A DNA stretch of 64,000 nt from Chiridota heheva. Taxonomy: Eukaryota > Echinodermata > Holothuroidea > Apodida > Chiridotidae. Made by a program: the position numbers and the translations under genes. A model generated the notes under the pieces. It did no database searches. It worked only from the letters and a program-made list of their open reading frames with translations, and was not told the DNA's origin. This document shows, in pieces, positions 46,916 through 60,337 of this stretch. Location of the stretch: the NCBI GenBank assembly GCA_020152595.1, contig JAIGNY010004497.1, positions 1,434,001-1,498,000 on the forward strand, in the 5' to 3' direction. Every line of letters begins with the position of its first letter. The stretch's first letter is position 1.

Positions 46916-47823
46916 ATCTTCAATATTCTTCACATTTACCATATTGGATAGATTTAAGAAAGTTCATAAATGACAACTCACATCCTCCATACTTGTTAAA
47001 GCTAACAGTCCAGGAAAACGTATTTTTAAGATATTTTATTTTTCCCTCATGAGCTGTGAAGGCTGCCAGTTTGTACATTGTAATTCACATTAACGTTACG
47101 TCAATGAGAACGTTACCTAAGCAATGGGTCCAAAATCAAATCAAACGAAAGATAATGAATATTCATGAGTTTTAAGTGTGGACTTTTGAAATCCATCATG
47201 GACTTCATTTAAAAAAAAAAAGCTGTGTGATCAGTGAACATGGTGTACTTGGTGTCGCATTGTGGTAACTAGTGTTTGGTATTTTCGTGTACGGACATGA
47301 ACCATTTCCTTATTTCCTGGTTTACTTTGAATAGAAAATAAAAGTAACATTATTTTCATATTTCACGTGCTCTTTTCATTCTGATGATAGCATTATAATT
47401 TTCAAAAGCATTGACGATAATGGGTAACTGGATGAATGCCATGATTCTAGTAATATTAACAGAAACAAGGAAGAGACAAATTTAGATATGATTTCCTAAC
47501 CGAAACTTACAAAAATTTGATGTGTTGTTTTTACCTTTTTGATTACCTCACCTCATTCATTTATACAGTACTATCTTTATTTTCAGGGAAATTAACATTT
47601 AAATGTGTACGTTTCAGTTTAAAAGAGAAATTTTCACAAACTAAAAATTGCAGATAATTGTCTTAATTACAATATTTTGTATGGTTTGCTATTTTATCAT
47701 GATATTTCCTTTTAAAGCAATACACATTTCTCTATTTGGTATTCATAGTATCATCAGTATAATATCAATTACAGCTATCATTTATGTTATAATTAATATC
47801 ATCAATGTTATTCTTTTCCCTTA

Positions 47824-48382
47824 AAGGATTAGTTGTGGTCAAACATGTCCATCTTATATGAAAGAGGACTTTTAAAGAAACAAAATGGTGAAGAAAGCCT
47901 TCAAAAATCTTATTCCGTTAAGGAGATATTGAGGTTTAAAGCTCTCTGTCTTATCTGTGTAGAAATGACTGGTGTAGTAAGTCTACTATGGAAGGTTGAC
48001 ACCTTCATCCTCACATTCTTAACAATTGTTAATGTATTTTAATGAAAATGTATATAACTGTTTTACTATTTTTCCTCGAACTTTTTTCAGGTGGTAAATT
48101 ATAAATACCCTTACCAGATTCTGTTTTACTACTTTCCTGACAATTCGAATGGTTTTCAAGCATCAAAATCGCAGGACAAATATGATATAAAACAAAAAGA
48201 CTTTAAAGAATCTGAGGCTGTGACATCACAAAAACCAATTTCAGTCGTATCTACACAAATGATACCAGACTTTAAAATTTAAATACCCCCTTAATGGAAT
48301 ATGATTTTTGAATGCTTTCTTCACCACTTTGTTTCTTTTCATATGAGATGAGCTTGCTTGAACCCTACACTAATCCTTTAAT
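47824..48382 (+). mobile_element. MITE family M1, full-length ~560-bp copy
   Basis: It starts TTAAAGGATTAGTTGTGGTC and ends ACACTAATCCTTTAA, with ~110-bp inverted arms (AAGAAAGCCTTCAAAAATCT against TTTTTGAATGCTTTCTTCAC). The interior (GTCTACTATGGAAGGTTGAC to ACATCACAAAAACC) matches the copy at 49731 in opposite orientation. It has no coding capacity, so it is a non-autonomous DNA element. Confidence 0.92.
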
Positions 48383-48800
48383 CCAATCTTCACCATTTTG
48401 TTTCTTTTTATATGAGATGAGCTTGCTTGAACCCTAAACTAATCCTTTAATATAATCTTCACCGTTTTGTTTCTTTTCATATGAGATGAGCTTGCTATAA
48501 CCCTAGACTAATCCTTTAATCCAATCTTCACCGTTTTGTTTCTTTTCATGAGATGAGCTTGCCTAACCCCTACACTAATCCTTTAATCCAATCTTCACCG
48601 TTTTGTTTCTTTTATATAAGATGAGCTTGCTTGAACCCTAAACTAATCCTTTAATCCAATCTTCACCATTTTGTTTCTTTTCATATGAGATGAGCTTGCT
48701 TTAACCCTAAACTAATCCTTTAATCCAATCTTCACCGTTGTGTTTCTTTTCATATGAGATGAGCTTGCTTAACCCCTAAACTAATCCTTTAATCCAATGA
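48383..48800. repeat. ~68-bp tandem array of the M1 MITE right end, about 6 units
   Basis: Each unit is TCCAATCTTCACCATTTTGT, TTCTTTTCATATGAGATGAG, CTTGCTTGAACCCTAAACTA, ATCCTTTAA: the last ~65 bp of the adjoining M1 copy plus a short joint. The array starts exactly at the end of that copy. Confidence 0.95.
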
Positions 48801-49730
48801 TGATGCCACAAAATATGTTCAGCTCTATTTGCTTGCAACCATAGGAGCAAATTAATCTACAGTCTTGTTATTGTTGCACTTCATAACCAATACCAATCTT
48901 CACATTAATTCTGCTGCCTAGAAAAGGTATACATCTGCTATCAAAGTTCAGTATAGCCAGATGATTCATGAAGTTTAATAAATTAGCAGACCAATGGCCG
49001 ACCTGGAGGGATTTACAGTACAATCCAGTTAAGCATGAGCCACCCTGGAAATAACAACAAAAATATTTAATTTCCTGATGAGTGTAACGCATCTCCTTTA
49101 ATAAGAGATGAAAACACAGTGTGAATCACTTTAGTAAATGTAATAGATTACATAAATAATGAAGACATGGAGAAGGACTGTTCAACAATGAGGATGATTT
49201 ATGTGGTGCTGCTGCTATTAGGAAGGAAGGTCCCTGGATATTAGGGAAGGAAGTCCCTGGACAGGAGCATACCAAAGAGATGGCAAGCATTGCTTTCATT
49301 GCTGCACAATTTTGTTGACAGGTGTATGAAGTAACACATACCTTATGCCCAGACAAATTGTCACAAGAGAAAATTTTGTTTTTGTTTGAATTTTTGCATT
49401 TATGAATATGCCAACTGGATGATTAATTCATCAACTACTGCTTTTTCACATAATATTTGAAATTCCAAATAATCTTGTCACCATATTTATGACATTTAGT
49501 TTTTTTTAAACCAAAGGCCCCCTATTTATAACCATACCCATTGAGCCCATTGAGTTAGAGCATTGAGTTCCCTGTAAGGATAAGAAGCATGCTTCTCTAA
49601 TCAAACCCTCACCTTTAATACTCCCAAGCAAAAATCTGGCTGATTATTCAAAAATCATTGGAAGAAAATGAATATTGCTGTGCACTTTCAGCCTGCATGA
49701 GTCTGTATAGATACAAATCATCACATTGAA

Positions 49731-50301
49731 TTTAAAGGATTAGTTCAAGGATCATGCAAATCCATCTTATATGAAAGAGGACTTCAAAAGAAACAAAATA
49801 GTGAAGAAAGCATTCCAAATTTTGTATTCCTTAAGGAGATAATCTAAGTTTAAAGTTTGGCATCATTATTGTAGAAATGACTGAATTTAGACTAGTTGTT
49901 ATGTCATAGCTTCAGATTCCTCAAAATCTTTATGTATTCTACCATATTTTGTCCTGTGATTTTGTGGCTTAAAAACCATGGGATATGTCAAAAAAATAGT
50001 CAAACTGAACCTAGGAAGGGTATTTATAATATACCACCTGAAGAAAGTTTGAGGAACAATCAAAAGTGAAAAAAATTAAATAAACTTTCTCTAAAATACA
50101 TTAACAATAGTTTAGAATGTGAGGATGAAGACACCTACTGTACTTTCCATAGTAGACTTTATACTACAAGTCATTTCTACACAGATAAGACACAGCTTTA
50201 ACTTGAATATCTCCTTAACGGAATAAGATTATTGAAGCTTTCTTCACATTTTGTTTCCTTTGATCTCCTTTTTGACATGCTTGACCACTGACTAATCCTT
50301 T
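49731..50301 (-). mobile_element. MITE family M1, full-length ~570-bp copy, opposite orientation
   Basis: It starts TTTAAAGGATTAGTTCAAGG and ends CCACTGACTAATCCTTT. The interior on the minus strand reads GTCTACTATGGAAAGTACAG and CTTCAGGTGGTATATTATAA, matching the 47824 copy. The two copies lie about 1.4 kb apart in inverted orientation. Confidence 0.92.
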
Positions 50302-50514
50302 GAGATGTGTACTCATGCTGTCACTTCGAATTAGATTTGCGTTTTGGATTAAAAACACCAAACTTGTCACCTTGTATGCAATTCTATTAATAACCAGTTA
50401 CTTCCCTGCTATAATGTATAGTCAGTTGGTAAAGTGTGAATACTAGGCTGACACTTCTTGGTTGTGTGATAATGCTAGGGCAGAAGCTGAGAGTGAATTT
50501 AAAGAATCATGGAC

Positions 50515-50755
50515 AAGCAGAACAACAAGTAAAGAATCATGGACATGCAGAACAACAAGACATGCAGAACAACAAGACATGCAGAACAACAAGACATGCA
50601 GAACAACAAGACATGCAGAACAACAAGACATGCAGAACAACAAGACATGCAGAACAACAAGACATGCAGAACAACAAGACATGCAGAACAACAAGACATG
50701 CAGAACAACAAGACATGTAGAACAACAAGACATGCAGAACAACAAGACATGCACC
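50515..50755. repeat. 17-bp minisatellite AACAACAAGACATGCAG, about 13 units
   Basis: Almost perfect units, preceded by a longer 32-bp-type repeat of AAAGAATCATGGACA. It joins directly to the 23-bp repeat. Confidence 0.97.
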
Positions 50756-50905
50756 ACGGCATTGCTGTGGCACGCACCACGGCATTGCTGTGGCATGCAC
50801 CACGGCATTGCTGTGGCACGCACCACAGCATTGCTGTGGCACGCACCACGGCATTGCTGTGGCACCCAGCAGGGCATTGCTGTGGCACCCACCACGGTAG
50901 CACTG
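50750..50905. repeat. 23-bp minisatellite CACCACGGCATTGCTGTGGCACG, about 6 units
   Basis: Each unit contains an imperfect self-complementary core (CCACGGCATTGCTGTGG), so a transcript of the array could form serial hairpins. Confidence 0.93.
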
Positions 50906-51120
50906 CATTGGTGTGGCACTATTTCAATCAACATTTTTTTTTTTTGTTGATTATTTTTTAATCTTATAGATGTAATACACAATATCAGAAATAAGCCTAG
51001 CCTGCAGTGGCATTGTTCAATAGGCCACTACAGCCCCACCACGGTTAAACAAACATAATTAACGTTTATGAAACCGGTTATCGCAAATGATACAAAACCC
51101 CTAGCTGTTAATAACATGCT

Positions 51121-51775
51121 TTCCCGTCTCTGTCACACATGTCATCCAACCCTCTGTTCCACATGTCATCCATGCCACTTCCCTGCCTACAGGAAATCAA
51201 ATATGAATATCCAAATGCCATTGCACCACATGACCCATATGTCATCACACCTGCAATAAAAATGGCATCCCACCATATGACTTGCCACCCTGTCCCACAT
51301 GCCATCCCTCCCTGTACCATGCGCCATACCACATGCCATCCCACTTTGTCCCACATACCATCCAACCCTGTCCCGCAGGCCATTTTATGCTATCCCACCC
51401 TGTCCCACATGTTTTCCATTACATGTCATCCTTTCCCACATGCCATGCCACCAATGTGTCACATGTCATCCCACCCTGTCCCCATGCTATCCCACCTCAT
51501 TCCACATGCCATCCTAGCCTGTCATAAATACCATGACATCCTGTCCCCCATTCCTTGGCATCCAGTTCCACATGCCACCGTCCCACAAGCCACCCTGTCC
51601 CACATGCCACCCTATCACACATGCCATTCCACCCTGTCCAATATGCCATGACATCCAGTTCCCCATTCCTTGGCACCCAGTTCCACAAGCCAACCTGTCC
51701 CATATGTCACCCTGTCCCACACGCCATCTCACCCTGTCTCATATTTCATCCCATCCTGTCCTACATGCCATCCCA
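51121..51775. repeat. Second TGTCCCACATGCCATCCCA minisatellite
   Basis: Degenerate ~22-bp units (CCTGTCCCACATGCCATCCC), the same sequence type as 24262-25660, about 26 kb away. A longer duplication (CCCATTCCTTGGCATCCAGT and CCATTCCTTGGCACCCAGT) lies at 51546 and 51662. Confidence 0.9.
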
Positions 51776-51789
51776 CCTTCATCCCAATT

Positions 51790-52110
51790 CCTATATGTAC
51801 CAATCATTATGCCATCTTCCACCTGACAATCTTTCCTCCCATCCCTTCACTTCTATCAACCCAACATGTCCCATTCACCTACCATCCCCCTTCACTTGCC
51901 ATCCTCCATTAATATTCCATCCTCAATTCACCTACCATTCTCTATTCCCCAACATGCCCCATTCACCTACCATCCCCCATTCACCTACCACCCCTACCAT
52001 CCCCCATTCACCTACCACCACCCCATTCACCTACCACCCCCATTCACCTACTACCCCAACCCACCTTTTGCCATCAACTCATCTACCAAAATACCCAACT
52101 CATCATTTCA
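51790..52110. repeat. C-rich CCCATTCACCTACCA repeat
   Basis: Variable 16-20-bp units of CCCCCATTCACCTACCACC grade out of the previous array. Pyrimidine and C rich, no coding. Confidence 0.85.
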
Positions 52111-52632
52111 ACCTTCACTATAACCTCCCTGATCTATCTACCAAATCAGAATGATAATTCAGTACAGATTTATTTGTAGATTCTACCTCCTTATTTGCAT
52201 AAATACTCAAGAATTCTGTGAGATAGTGTTGAGGACTGGTTGCTCATTGTGCTGTGAGACAGCGAGACGAGTGGACGTGATAGCCCAGTGTCTCCTCTGC
52301 ATAACGTTATGTATTTTGCACAGCTATTAATGCAGAACCAACCTAAGGCTTGCTCGTTCTTGTGCAATCTTAATACCTTAGATAATTATTTGGTATAAAG
52401 TCACATATGTTTATGTGACGTATTAGTGCTTTATAACATCTCGGTTTGTTATAGACTGTCTAGAATGTCATTATGTGGCATTGTTGTGTAGCCTCAATTG
52501 TAGATTTACTAGTCAGTCTGCTAAATACCATAATTGGCTTCACACATACCAGAGTGAGAAAAAGACAAAATACTTTTGATGAGTTTTAGCCAACAGAAAG
52601 TTGTTTTATATTCTATTACTGCTGTAATCAGC

Positions 52633-52812
<180 letters not shown>

Positions 52813-53734
52813 TGCAACAAGAGTCATGTGTGCTGTAATCAGCTTGTTAGTGTTGCACTTACTTTGAAATCAATTTCGAGATTAATTTGCAAATTATCAT
52901 AAGTCTATTATGTGTCCACTCTATTCAAGCGAAGACCCTTTGTTTCATTCACAAGACACTTCATTATAAATTCCATTCAGTTTTCAGATCTATTATTCAA
53001 CTTTGTTTTTTTAATATTTATTTGCAAGACATTTCATTATAAATTTTATCCAGTTGTCACATATATTATTCAACTTTTTTTCATCCCAGAACAAATCCTT
53101 TAATTGCTGGTAATGAAGTCTCGAATGCATTTGTTCTCCTTTATATAAATTTATGTTCATAGAAATAATTGGAATTCCTTTCCTGGGGCAGCAATCTTTT
53201 GTTCCATAGTAGCTGAACAATGCATTAAGCCAGACAGAAAATAGATATGGACAGACGGATGGATGGACGGACATACGAACGAACAAACTGACGGACGAAT
53301 GGTAAAGATGCTATATCCTCTCTTCATCAACTTCGTTGGCGAGGGGATAAGCATTTAAAAAAAATCAATGATTAAAATAATAGGTACAAATCCAGAAAAA
53401 AAGTGTCTTTTTATTTTCCCTATATTTACTCCCTGTTTTGATTAAAAATTTAGAAATTTTCAGCAAAATCCTATTTAACTATTTCTCTCATGAATGTTAT
53501 TAAGGTCAATTTCAACTGGCACAAATACTGTACCATATTACTCCATTTCTGGACTACAGTGCAGTACTAATACCATGCATTATGCTCTGTATCATTTATA
53601 ACTCATTTATTTTTTCATGCTTTTTGTGAAAGGTGCCATTGAATGTATGTTTACCTACAAATATGTGCACCATATACATTCCTTAATAATAATAATAAAG
53701 AAGAATAATCAGAATTCAATACAAAATGACTTAC

Positions 53735-53805
53735 TTTGTAACTTGACCTCTGACCTCGAATGGAAGAGTTCTTGTGGACTGTTTTACTTCCAAGCAACCA
53801 ACATA
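53735..53805 (-). CDS. Shc: Shc exon, PTB domain strand beta-1 region (YVGC...QVT)
   Basis: This 71-nt exon reads YVGCLEVKQSTRTLPFEVRG and then QVT. It matches the Shc PTB segment that in human SHC1 reads YMGCVEVLQSMRALDFNTR. On the minus strand it is preceded by a CTCTGCAG acceptor and followed by a GTAAGT donor. It is 23 codons plus two bases (AA), and the next exon begins with A, completing Lys and continuing as EAIF, equal to human TREAI. The arginine just before YMGC in human (R67, a phosphotyrosine contact) would lie in the preceding exon, which I could not find between here and the right edge. This is the most upstream Shc exon in the window. The following intron is about 25 kb. Confidence 0.9.
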
Positions 53806-55217
53806 CTGCAGAGAGATAAAGAAAAGTATTTGATGATATCTGTAATCATTCTCTGACTTAACAAAGTGTATGCTGCAATTTATACCAATTTTTGGCTTGG
53901 GTAAAAGTTCCTCTCACTTTGTTTGAACTTAATTATCATTTGTACAGTATATCATTTGGTAAATTTCATTATTGTTCCATGCAAAGCAGAAGCAGAAAAT
54001 AAATATAAGTGAATACATTCATATGATTCCCTATCTTGATTCTCCCAAAGGCAGCATAAAACAATTTCTGTGACTAAATAATCTGCAAACAACCAATGAG
54101 AATCCAGTAAAGAATTTTTGAAGGAATGCCAACAAGACTAGGCAATTTTTGGTGTATACGAGATACAGTACAGAGAATTCAGATGTTCTTGAAAACTATC
54201 TTATCATGCAGCAATAGTTGAAGTAACTAATTTTGTTGGGGGGACGAATATCATTAAGTTCTCCCCTAAAAATAAAGTATCTTATTAAACCTATATGGCT
54301 GGTTGCACTACTGTCTGGGTTCCGCTCCCCCCCCCTCTCCCCCCATACATACACACAATGTTGAAAAGAAATCGCTGCTACTGCCATTATCAGATGAGAG
54401 AATTCACTACTGTCTTCTGACATAAAACACCCCAAAACCTTCCGGAACTCCAAATTGATAATTACCTTCACTGAGAAAGGTATAGTATATCATTAGATAT
54501 CTAAACATGATAATTCCACAAAGTTTCTCCTCAACATAGATGCCTCTACTTGCCTATCTGTCCATATAAAGTTTAAGTACCGTACTGTGTATTCCTTAGA
54601 ATTAAATCTAAGACGAAAATGCTGAAAGCTTTTCTCTATTATTAAATGAAATCTGATTATGGATTTCCGGTTTTGACAAGTACAATTAAATTATCCCATG
54701 TTAAGTGTATTGACTGCATTCTGTTAGTTTGATAGAATCAATATTTGGTCAGGGTTTAAACTTTTTTTAAAGGCGAGTGAACAAATGTAAAAGCACTTAG
54801 AGCTTGAAATAAACTGTTATAATGTGGGGCAAATGAAGGTTCTTCATTTACTATATATATAATATTTTCATTACAGATATATTTTAAATATACTTTCACC
54901 AAGAAATTCATTCTTACAATTCTTAATGGTACTTTGAAGGGGACATTATTAAGAACAATGCAATGGCTATTTGATATGGCTAAGAGGTCAGAAACCACTA
55001 GAGCATTTGTGCAAAACCTGTGTGTTTGTTGCAGTGCATGTTTGGTACTGGACACAAAGATTAAAATCTTTCAAAACTTGGGTGCATATGAAAGACCAGG
55101 TTTTGTCTCTCGATAAAAACCATGGACCTCATATTGTAAGCATGCAAAACGTTGGGGAGAAAAGGAGAATCTGTCTAAGCAAAGTCCTGCCTTCTCAGCC
55201 AGGTCAACTGAACCAGG

Positions 55218-55243
55218 GACCTGCTATTTCTAAATAGCAGGTC
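55218..55243. repeat. Perfect 12-bp-arm hairpin
   Basis: GACCTGCTATTT and AAATAGCAGGTC flank a two-base loop (CT). There is no T-run after it, and no function is evident. Confidence 0.85.
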
Positions 55244-56170
55244 TCTGACTAAAGCAACTATCAACAATGGTCCAAGAATGATGCAATATCCACAACTGTA
55301 AAACCCCCAAAATTTCTGAAAGTTTATGTATATTCCCACCTAGTCATGCTCCCCTAGCCGTACCCTCCAGGATTATACTCCAGGGACAGTAACAGCCAAT
55401 TATCAGAAAAAAAAAACACTTTTGTATCCAATGTTTGCAAACCATGCTACATGTGGATTTCTGGTAATGCCGAGGCAATAGGAAGTAATCAACCTGATTG
55501 GTATGCTAGAAGGCCGCTTTCTCACTATCTCCGGATAATGATCTCGCAACAATAAACCACCTCGACTATTATACAAGGCCATGCATTCTCACTTGAATGT
55601 AAGCTCAGGATCATACCCAATGCAGGTGATTTGATCGCAGGGCATGAGTGAACAAGATTTCAAAAGGTGGGTCACTGAAAAACCTGTGAACCTGTTCACG
55701 CGAAATAAACAAGTTACAACATTTTAACTTCCAAAAGTTACAATGTATCATTCCAAAAGGATTGCAAATCTAAAATCACACGTTTTTTGAGAATGTCATA
55801 GGTGAATCTGATCGCCTGCTCTGGATCATGATCTTACCCTTGATTAGGATCAAGATCATGTCACTGGTGAGCGTTCCTACAGTAAATTATCGCAGCAGAG
55901 GGTCTGATTGTGCTTGTTCTAGAGTGAAAACGCGTTCCACTAGATGTGTTATACAGTCCTGTACACTTAACAAAGGAAGTCTGAATGAAACTAGTTCAAA
56001 GTTTTCATATCAATACCATGAAAGGACTATGTACACAATTCCACATAATGGGTACTACATATTAGGGGGAAATAATTCAGGATGGCCGGTCTTTCTGACC
56101 GAATCTGCAGTGTCAAATTGGTAACTGGCAATCATGGTAACATACAGAACTATACAGATCTATATAACAA

Positions 56171-56340
56171 TTTACAGACCTCCGTGATGTAGTGGTTTGT
56201 GCTTTGTACTCTCACCCGCACGTCCCGGGTTCGTATCCCAGTGGGTCTGCAACCAGTGAGTTCACAACTGGTTATCAAAGGCTGTGGCCGCCTTGATATA
56301 ATGTCCAGCACTAAATGCTTTCGGGATGTTAAAGCTTGCT
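56171..56340 (+). mobile_element. tRNA-derived SINE (family S2, tRNA-Glu-like head)
   Basis: The head 56176-56248 has acceptor strands AGACCTC and GTGGGTCT, an A-box-like TGATGTAGTGGTTTGTGC, the loop ACTCTCACC and a B-box CCGGGTTCGTATCCC. ACTCTCACC followed by CCCGGGTTCG closely resembles tRNA-Glu(CTC). An unrelated body (TGGCCGCCTTGATATAATGT, ATGCTTTCGGGATGTTAAAG) follows and ends in a GCTATGCTATGCTATAAAA tail, as in SINEs. I therefore do not call it a functional tRNA gene. Confidence 0.85.
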
Positions 56341-58939
56341 ATGCTATGCTATAAAACAGTTGACACCAATTATCAGGATTTCTAACAATCTAGTAGTATC
56401 CTACAGTACAGTACTATATGTACTGAAATTTTTTCAAATTCTTGCTTCATTTTGGAGATTTACACCCTAAAATATTACAGCAAACAATTAGCATATATTG
56501 CATATGTATAATTCAGACACATTAATGTAAATTTTCCTTTAGATGTATCAATATAAGAAACCAGCTAGTATGCCAACACACGGTCTTCAGCATGACACAA
56601 TGAAAAGGATCAATATTCACTGTCAGCCAGTGACACCACACTGTATATGAGTAATCATCCAACAGGTTCAGTATTTATAATAGCTACAGTATTAGAGAAC
56701 TGACACAAAAAGGAGCTTATTCGTTCATTTTGTTGCTTTCCAAAAACTGCCAGGAACATAGGAACATTACAAAGGTCATACTGTAAATAGCTTTGTGATT
56801 TAAATGTTTGTTTAACAAAGCTGACATAAATCATGACAATGTGTTACTGCATCTGTAAACTCATTTTGACAAGATCACAGATATATAATAAGGTAGATGC
56901 CAAACTTTGACGTCAGAGTGAGGCAAGGTGGGTTCTCATTGGAGCATGTGTACACCATGGATATCTGTATTGGATATTCATATAAAGAAGTTTACTCAGT
57001 CGCAAGTTCGGTAGACTTATTTTTCTTTAATTTAGGATTCAATTTTGATTAAAAATGCAAAATTGGTGAACAAAAATAAATAAATGTATCTTGATTGTTT
57101 TTAATTACCAAATAACAGGGAAACATGCAGGGAATTATTACAGGTCTTGTCTACCTAAACAGCTGACTGATCAGCTGATTTCCTGGGTGTTGTAGTAAGT
57201 AATTCCATTATTAACATGTGTACTGGTACCATGTATGCGTCTACAGTACAGGGTGTCGATGATTTTTGAAGTTCGCTCTAGAAAATTTATGATATTAGTC
57301 ATAGCTGTCTCCCATGTACAGATGTATAGAGAGATGTTAGTAAGCAGAGAGGGGTCTTAAATGTGAGTGGGAGGCGGTGGTGGCAAGTGGCAATGCAACA
57401 TCATACAGACCTTCCCTATGCATGACTTGTATGGCCAGTATTGCGGCTAGTTAGGGAGGTCACTGTTGCCCAACTTGCCTTCTGCTTCCTCAGTTATTAA
57501 GATTGGACCAACGCTATACTGCGGTTTCAGTGGCCTACTTTTTCATTGCAGACATTTGCTAATGTGTGTGTGTGGTGTTTTTTTTATAACTTTCCTGAAC
57601 AATTCATTCAATTATTCGTGAGATGATATCCCTGGTCTATTATTTAAAATTCTATATCATTAGGGGGCCTAATCAGCAACAGCATTGAGCTTAGGCTTTA
57701 CAGTTTCCTAGCAAGTACTGTTTTTCCGCCTGGCATGACAAGCCATATACATTTTTTTCCTTCAAAAGTCTTGTCTTTTTATGTTTGTGTTTGTCACTCC
57801 CCTTGCATGCATGCGAGCTTATACGCTCGCAAAAAAACTCCAAGTCATTTAATTACCCCGCATTGTTAATGTCTACATTAGTAAAGTTTAGTAAGCCTTG
57901 CCAATTTTTTTTTAAATTTTTGTGGTTAAATTACAGCTAGATATTTTAACAGGCCCATACCTTTGTCTAAAAGCCTGACATGTTTATGTTTACTGTAGGG
58001 TGCATGATAATTGGCTGATCTTTGTATAATTGTACAAAACCTATTAATTTAATTCCCCTGGCTTTTGAAAGCACACAGCTTCTTATTGATGTGTGTTATT
58101 CCTTAGGATTACTGTCAATGTTATAAACGACATGTCACTAAGCCTACATGCTCAGACTCACCAGAAACAAGCTTAGAGTGATCATAGTAAAAGCTTGTGC
58201 ATGCAAGGAAAACCTGAAGTCACCGATACATAAGTGAGAGGAATAATTCAATTGAATTCCATACAACCCATGGATTATTAAACTAAAGAGGAAAAAAAAA
58301 ATCAAATTGCAATTCTAGATGTAGTCTATAATTGCCCAGAAGTTCCGGTATATCTCCTAGGAGGAAAAAGAAACGTTATTCTAAATAAAATTTATTTTGT
58401 GTTAAGATTTTGAGGAATTAAACTCTTGAATGGCTTTTTATTGATTTACTCAATTAAGAAAAAATCAGAATAATCAGCTAATGATAAGAAGTGGGCACAC
58501 TTCATTAGAGCTGAAAGTAATATGAAACAAAGTCAATTTCAAATCCAATGTGTAGGCTCATTACTGAAAAGGTGATTATATGTCTTTCCTAGATGACAAT
58601 AGTTGACAATGAGATTGAACATTAAACCACATAATGTGATTTAATTGTCACATTTTCTTACAATTGAATAGATACAAAATTACATAAAACTAATATAAAG
58701 ACAAATGTGTACAATTTCAAACAGTATCTTCTTCCACATTTAATTAATCATTTTCATGACAATTTCAAACAGCTACCAATATCTTCCACATCATCTTCCA
58801 CAATATCTTTTAATATTTGGTTCCTTCTCACATGCCACCTGAACTTACCAGTCAATCTATGGAAAGGTTGAATTATTAAATCAAAGATGAGACTCATTTG
58901 CAACATTTGAATTTTTATATGAACCAACCATATTTCCAG

Positions 58940-59600
58940 CAAATACAGGAGCAGATCAAGATCCTCCTGAATACAGCTCTGGAGCAGATCAAGATCCTCC
59001 TGAATACAGCTCTGGAGCAGATCTTGATCCTCCTGAATACAGCTCTGGAGCAGATCTTGATCCTCCTGAATACAGCTCTGGAGCAGATTTTGATCCTCCT
59101 GAATACAGCTCTGGAGCAGATCTTGATCCTCCTGAATACAGCTCTGGAGCAGATCACGATCCTCCTGAATACAGCTCTGGAGCAGATCACGATCCTCCTG
59201 AATACAGCTCTGGAGCAGATCATGATTCTCCTGAATACAGTTTTGGAGCAGATCATGATCCTCCTGAACACAGCTCTGGAGCAGATCATGATCCTCCCAA
59301 ATACAGCTCTGGAGCAGATCACGATCCTCCTAAATACAGCTATGGAGCAGATCACTATGCTCCTGAATACAGCTCTGGAGCAGATCATGATGCTCCTGAA
59401 TACAGCTCTGGAGCAGATCACGATCCTCCTGAATACAGCTCTGGAGCAGATCACGATCCTCCTGAATACAGCTCTGGATCAGATCACGATCCTCCTGATT
59501 ACAGTTCTGGAGCAGATCATGATCCTCCTGAATACAGCTCTGGAGCAGATCATGATCCTCCTGAATACAGTTCTGGAGCAAATCATGATCCTCCTAAATA
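58940..59600. repeat. 33-bp minisatellite, about 20 units
   Basis: The unit is GGAGCAGATCACGATCCTCC followed by TGAATACAGCTCT. The unit length of 11 codons keeps several frames open: EQITILLNTAL and GADHDPPEYSS on the plus strand, and RAVFRRIVICS and QSCIQEDRDLL on the minus strand. The GADHDPPEYSS frame stays open from 58889 to a stop at 59708, but no start codon or convincing splice site frames it. Confidence 0.95.
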
Positions 59601-60337
59601 TATAACTCATGAAGTTTCTTATAAACTAATCAATCATAAGAAATCCTCTGAATGTACAAGACAGTTGCATTATGCTCACTGGGTGGTCATAATGGGATAT
59701 CCAACATGACATTTTCTTTTTGTCTCACTGTTCTTTTATTTTAGTGTCATAGTGTAAAATCCTTCTGCATAGTTGTGCATCCCCATTCCCTTCATTGCAG
59801 GGCTTCTAACATCTTGCCCACATTTCACCAAAACCAAAAAAAGCTTATGACAAAGATGGTGATGAAGTATTTTAAAATTAATTTGGTTGCTAAATTAAAA
59901 CCAGCATGTTAACTCTCTTCTGAACTTGTAACAGAGGCTATTATATGCTTATATTAAGGTTTATCTACATTGGATGTACACCTTCATTTACTCACATTCA
60001 TTATAGTGTGAATAAATTAAAATCACTTCAAAGCTTATAAATGTCATTGTGTAAAAACAAGATTCTTCCTCCAATGGTCATTGTTAAATTATAATTTGTG
60101 GCTTGAAAGAATTACATCAAGATTTTGAGATGTGTTCCTCTTACTATGCCACAAATTCCACACAAATTAACAATTCTTGAAACATTTTTTAGTCATACCT
60201 TGAAAATTAATTCAGCCTTTTACAAAATTTAAGAATTATTCTTTCAGAATTCTATGCTCTTTCACATATCTTAAATTTGCTATGATGTCCATAGTCTGTT
60301 GAATGGGTTATAATCTTTAGTTTGGTTAACATTTATG

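Noticed and set aside
47833..48282. Two plus-strand ORFs
   Set aside because: Both lie within the M1 MITE, which has inverted arms and no conserved coding between copies.
48868..49092. Minus-strand ORF with an internal acceptor (TTATTTCCAG|GGTGGC)
   Set aside because: It was considered as a Shc upstream exon, but its translation does not match the PTB start and it lies in the wrong order relative to exon 53735-53805.
55828..56124. 98-codon plus-strand ORF
   Set aside because: No recognisable family, no neighbouring exons, and ordinary length for chance in AT-rich DNA.
56176..56248. Functional tRNA-Glu gene
   Set aside because: The head is followed by a SINE-like body and tail, and the anticodon stem pairs poorly, so it is better read as a SINE.
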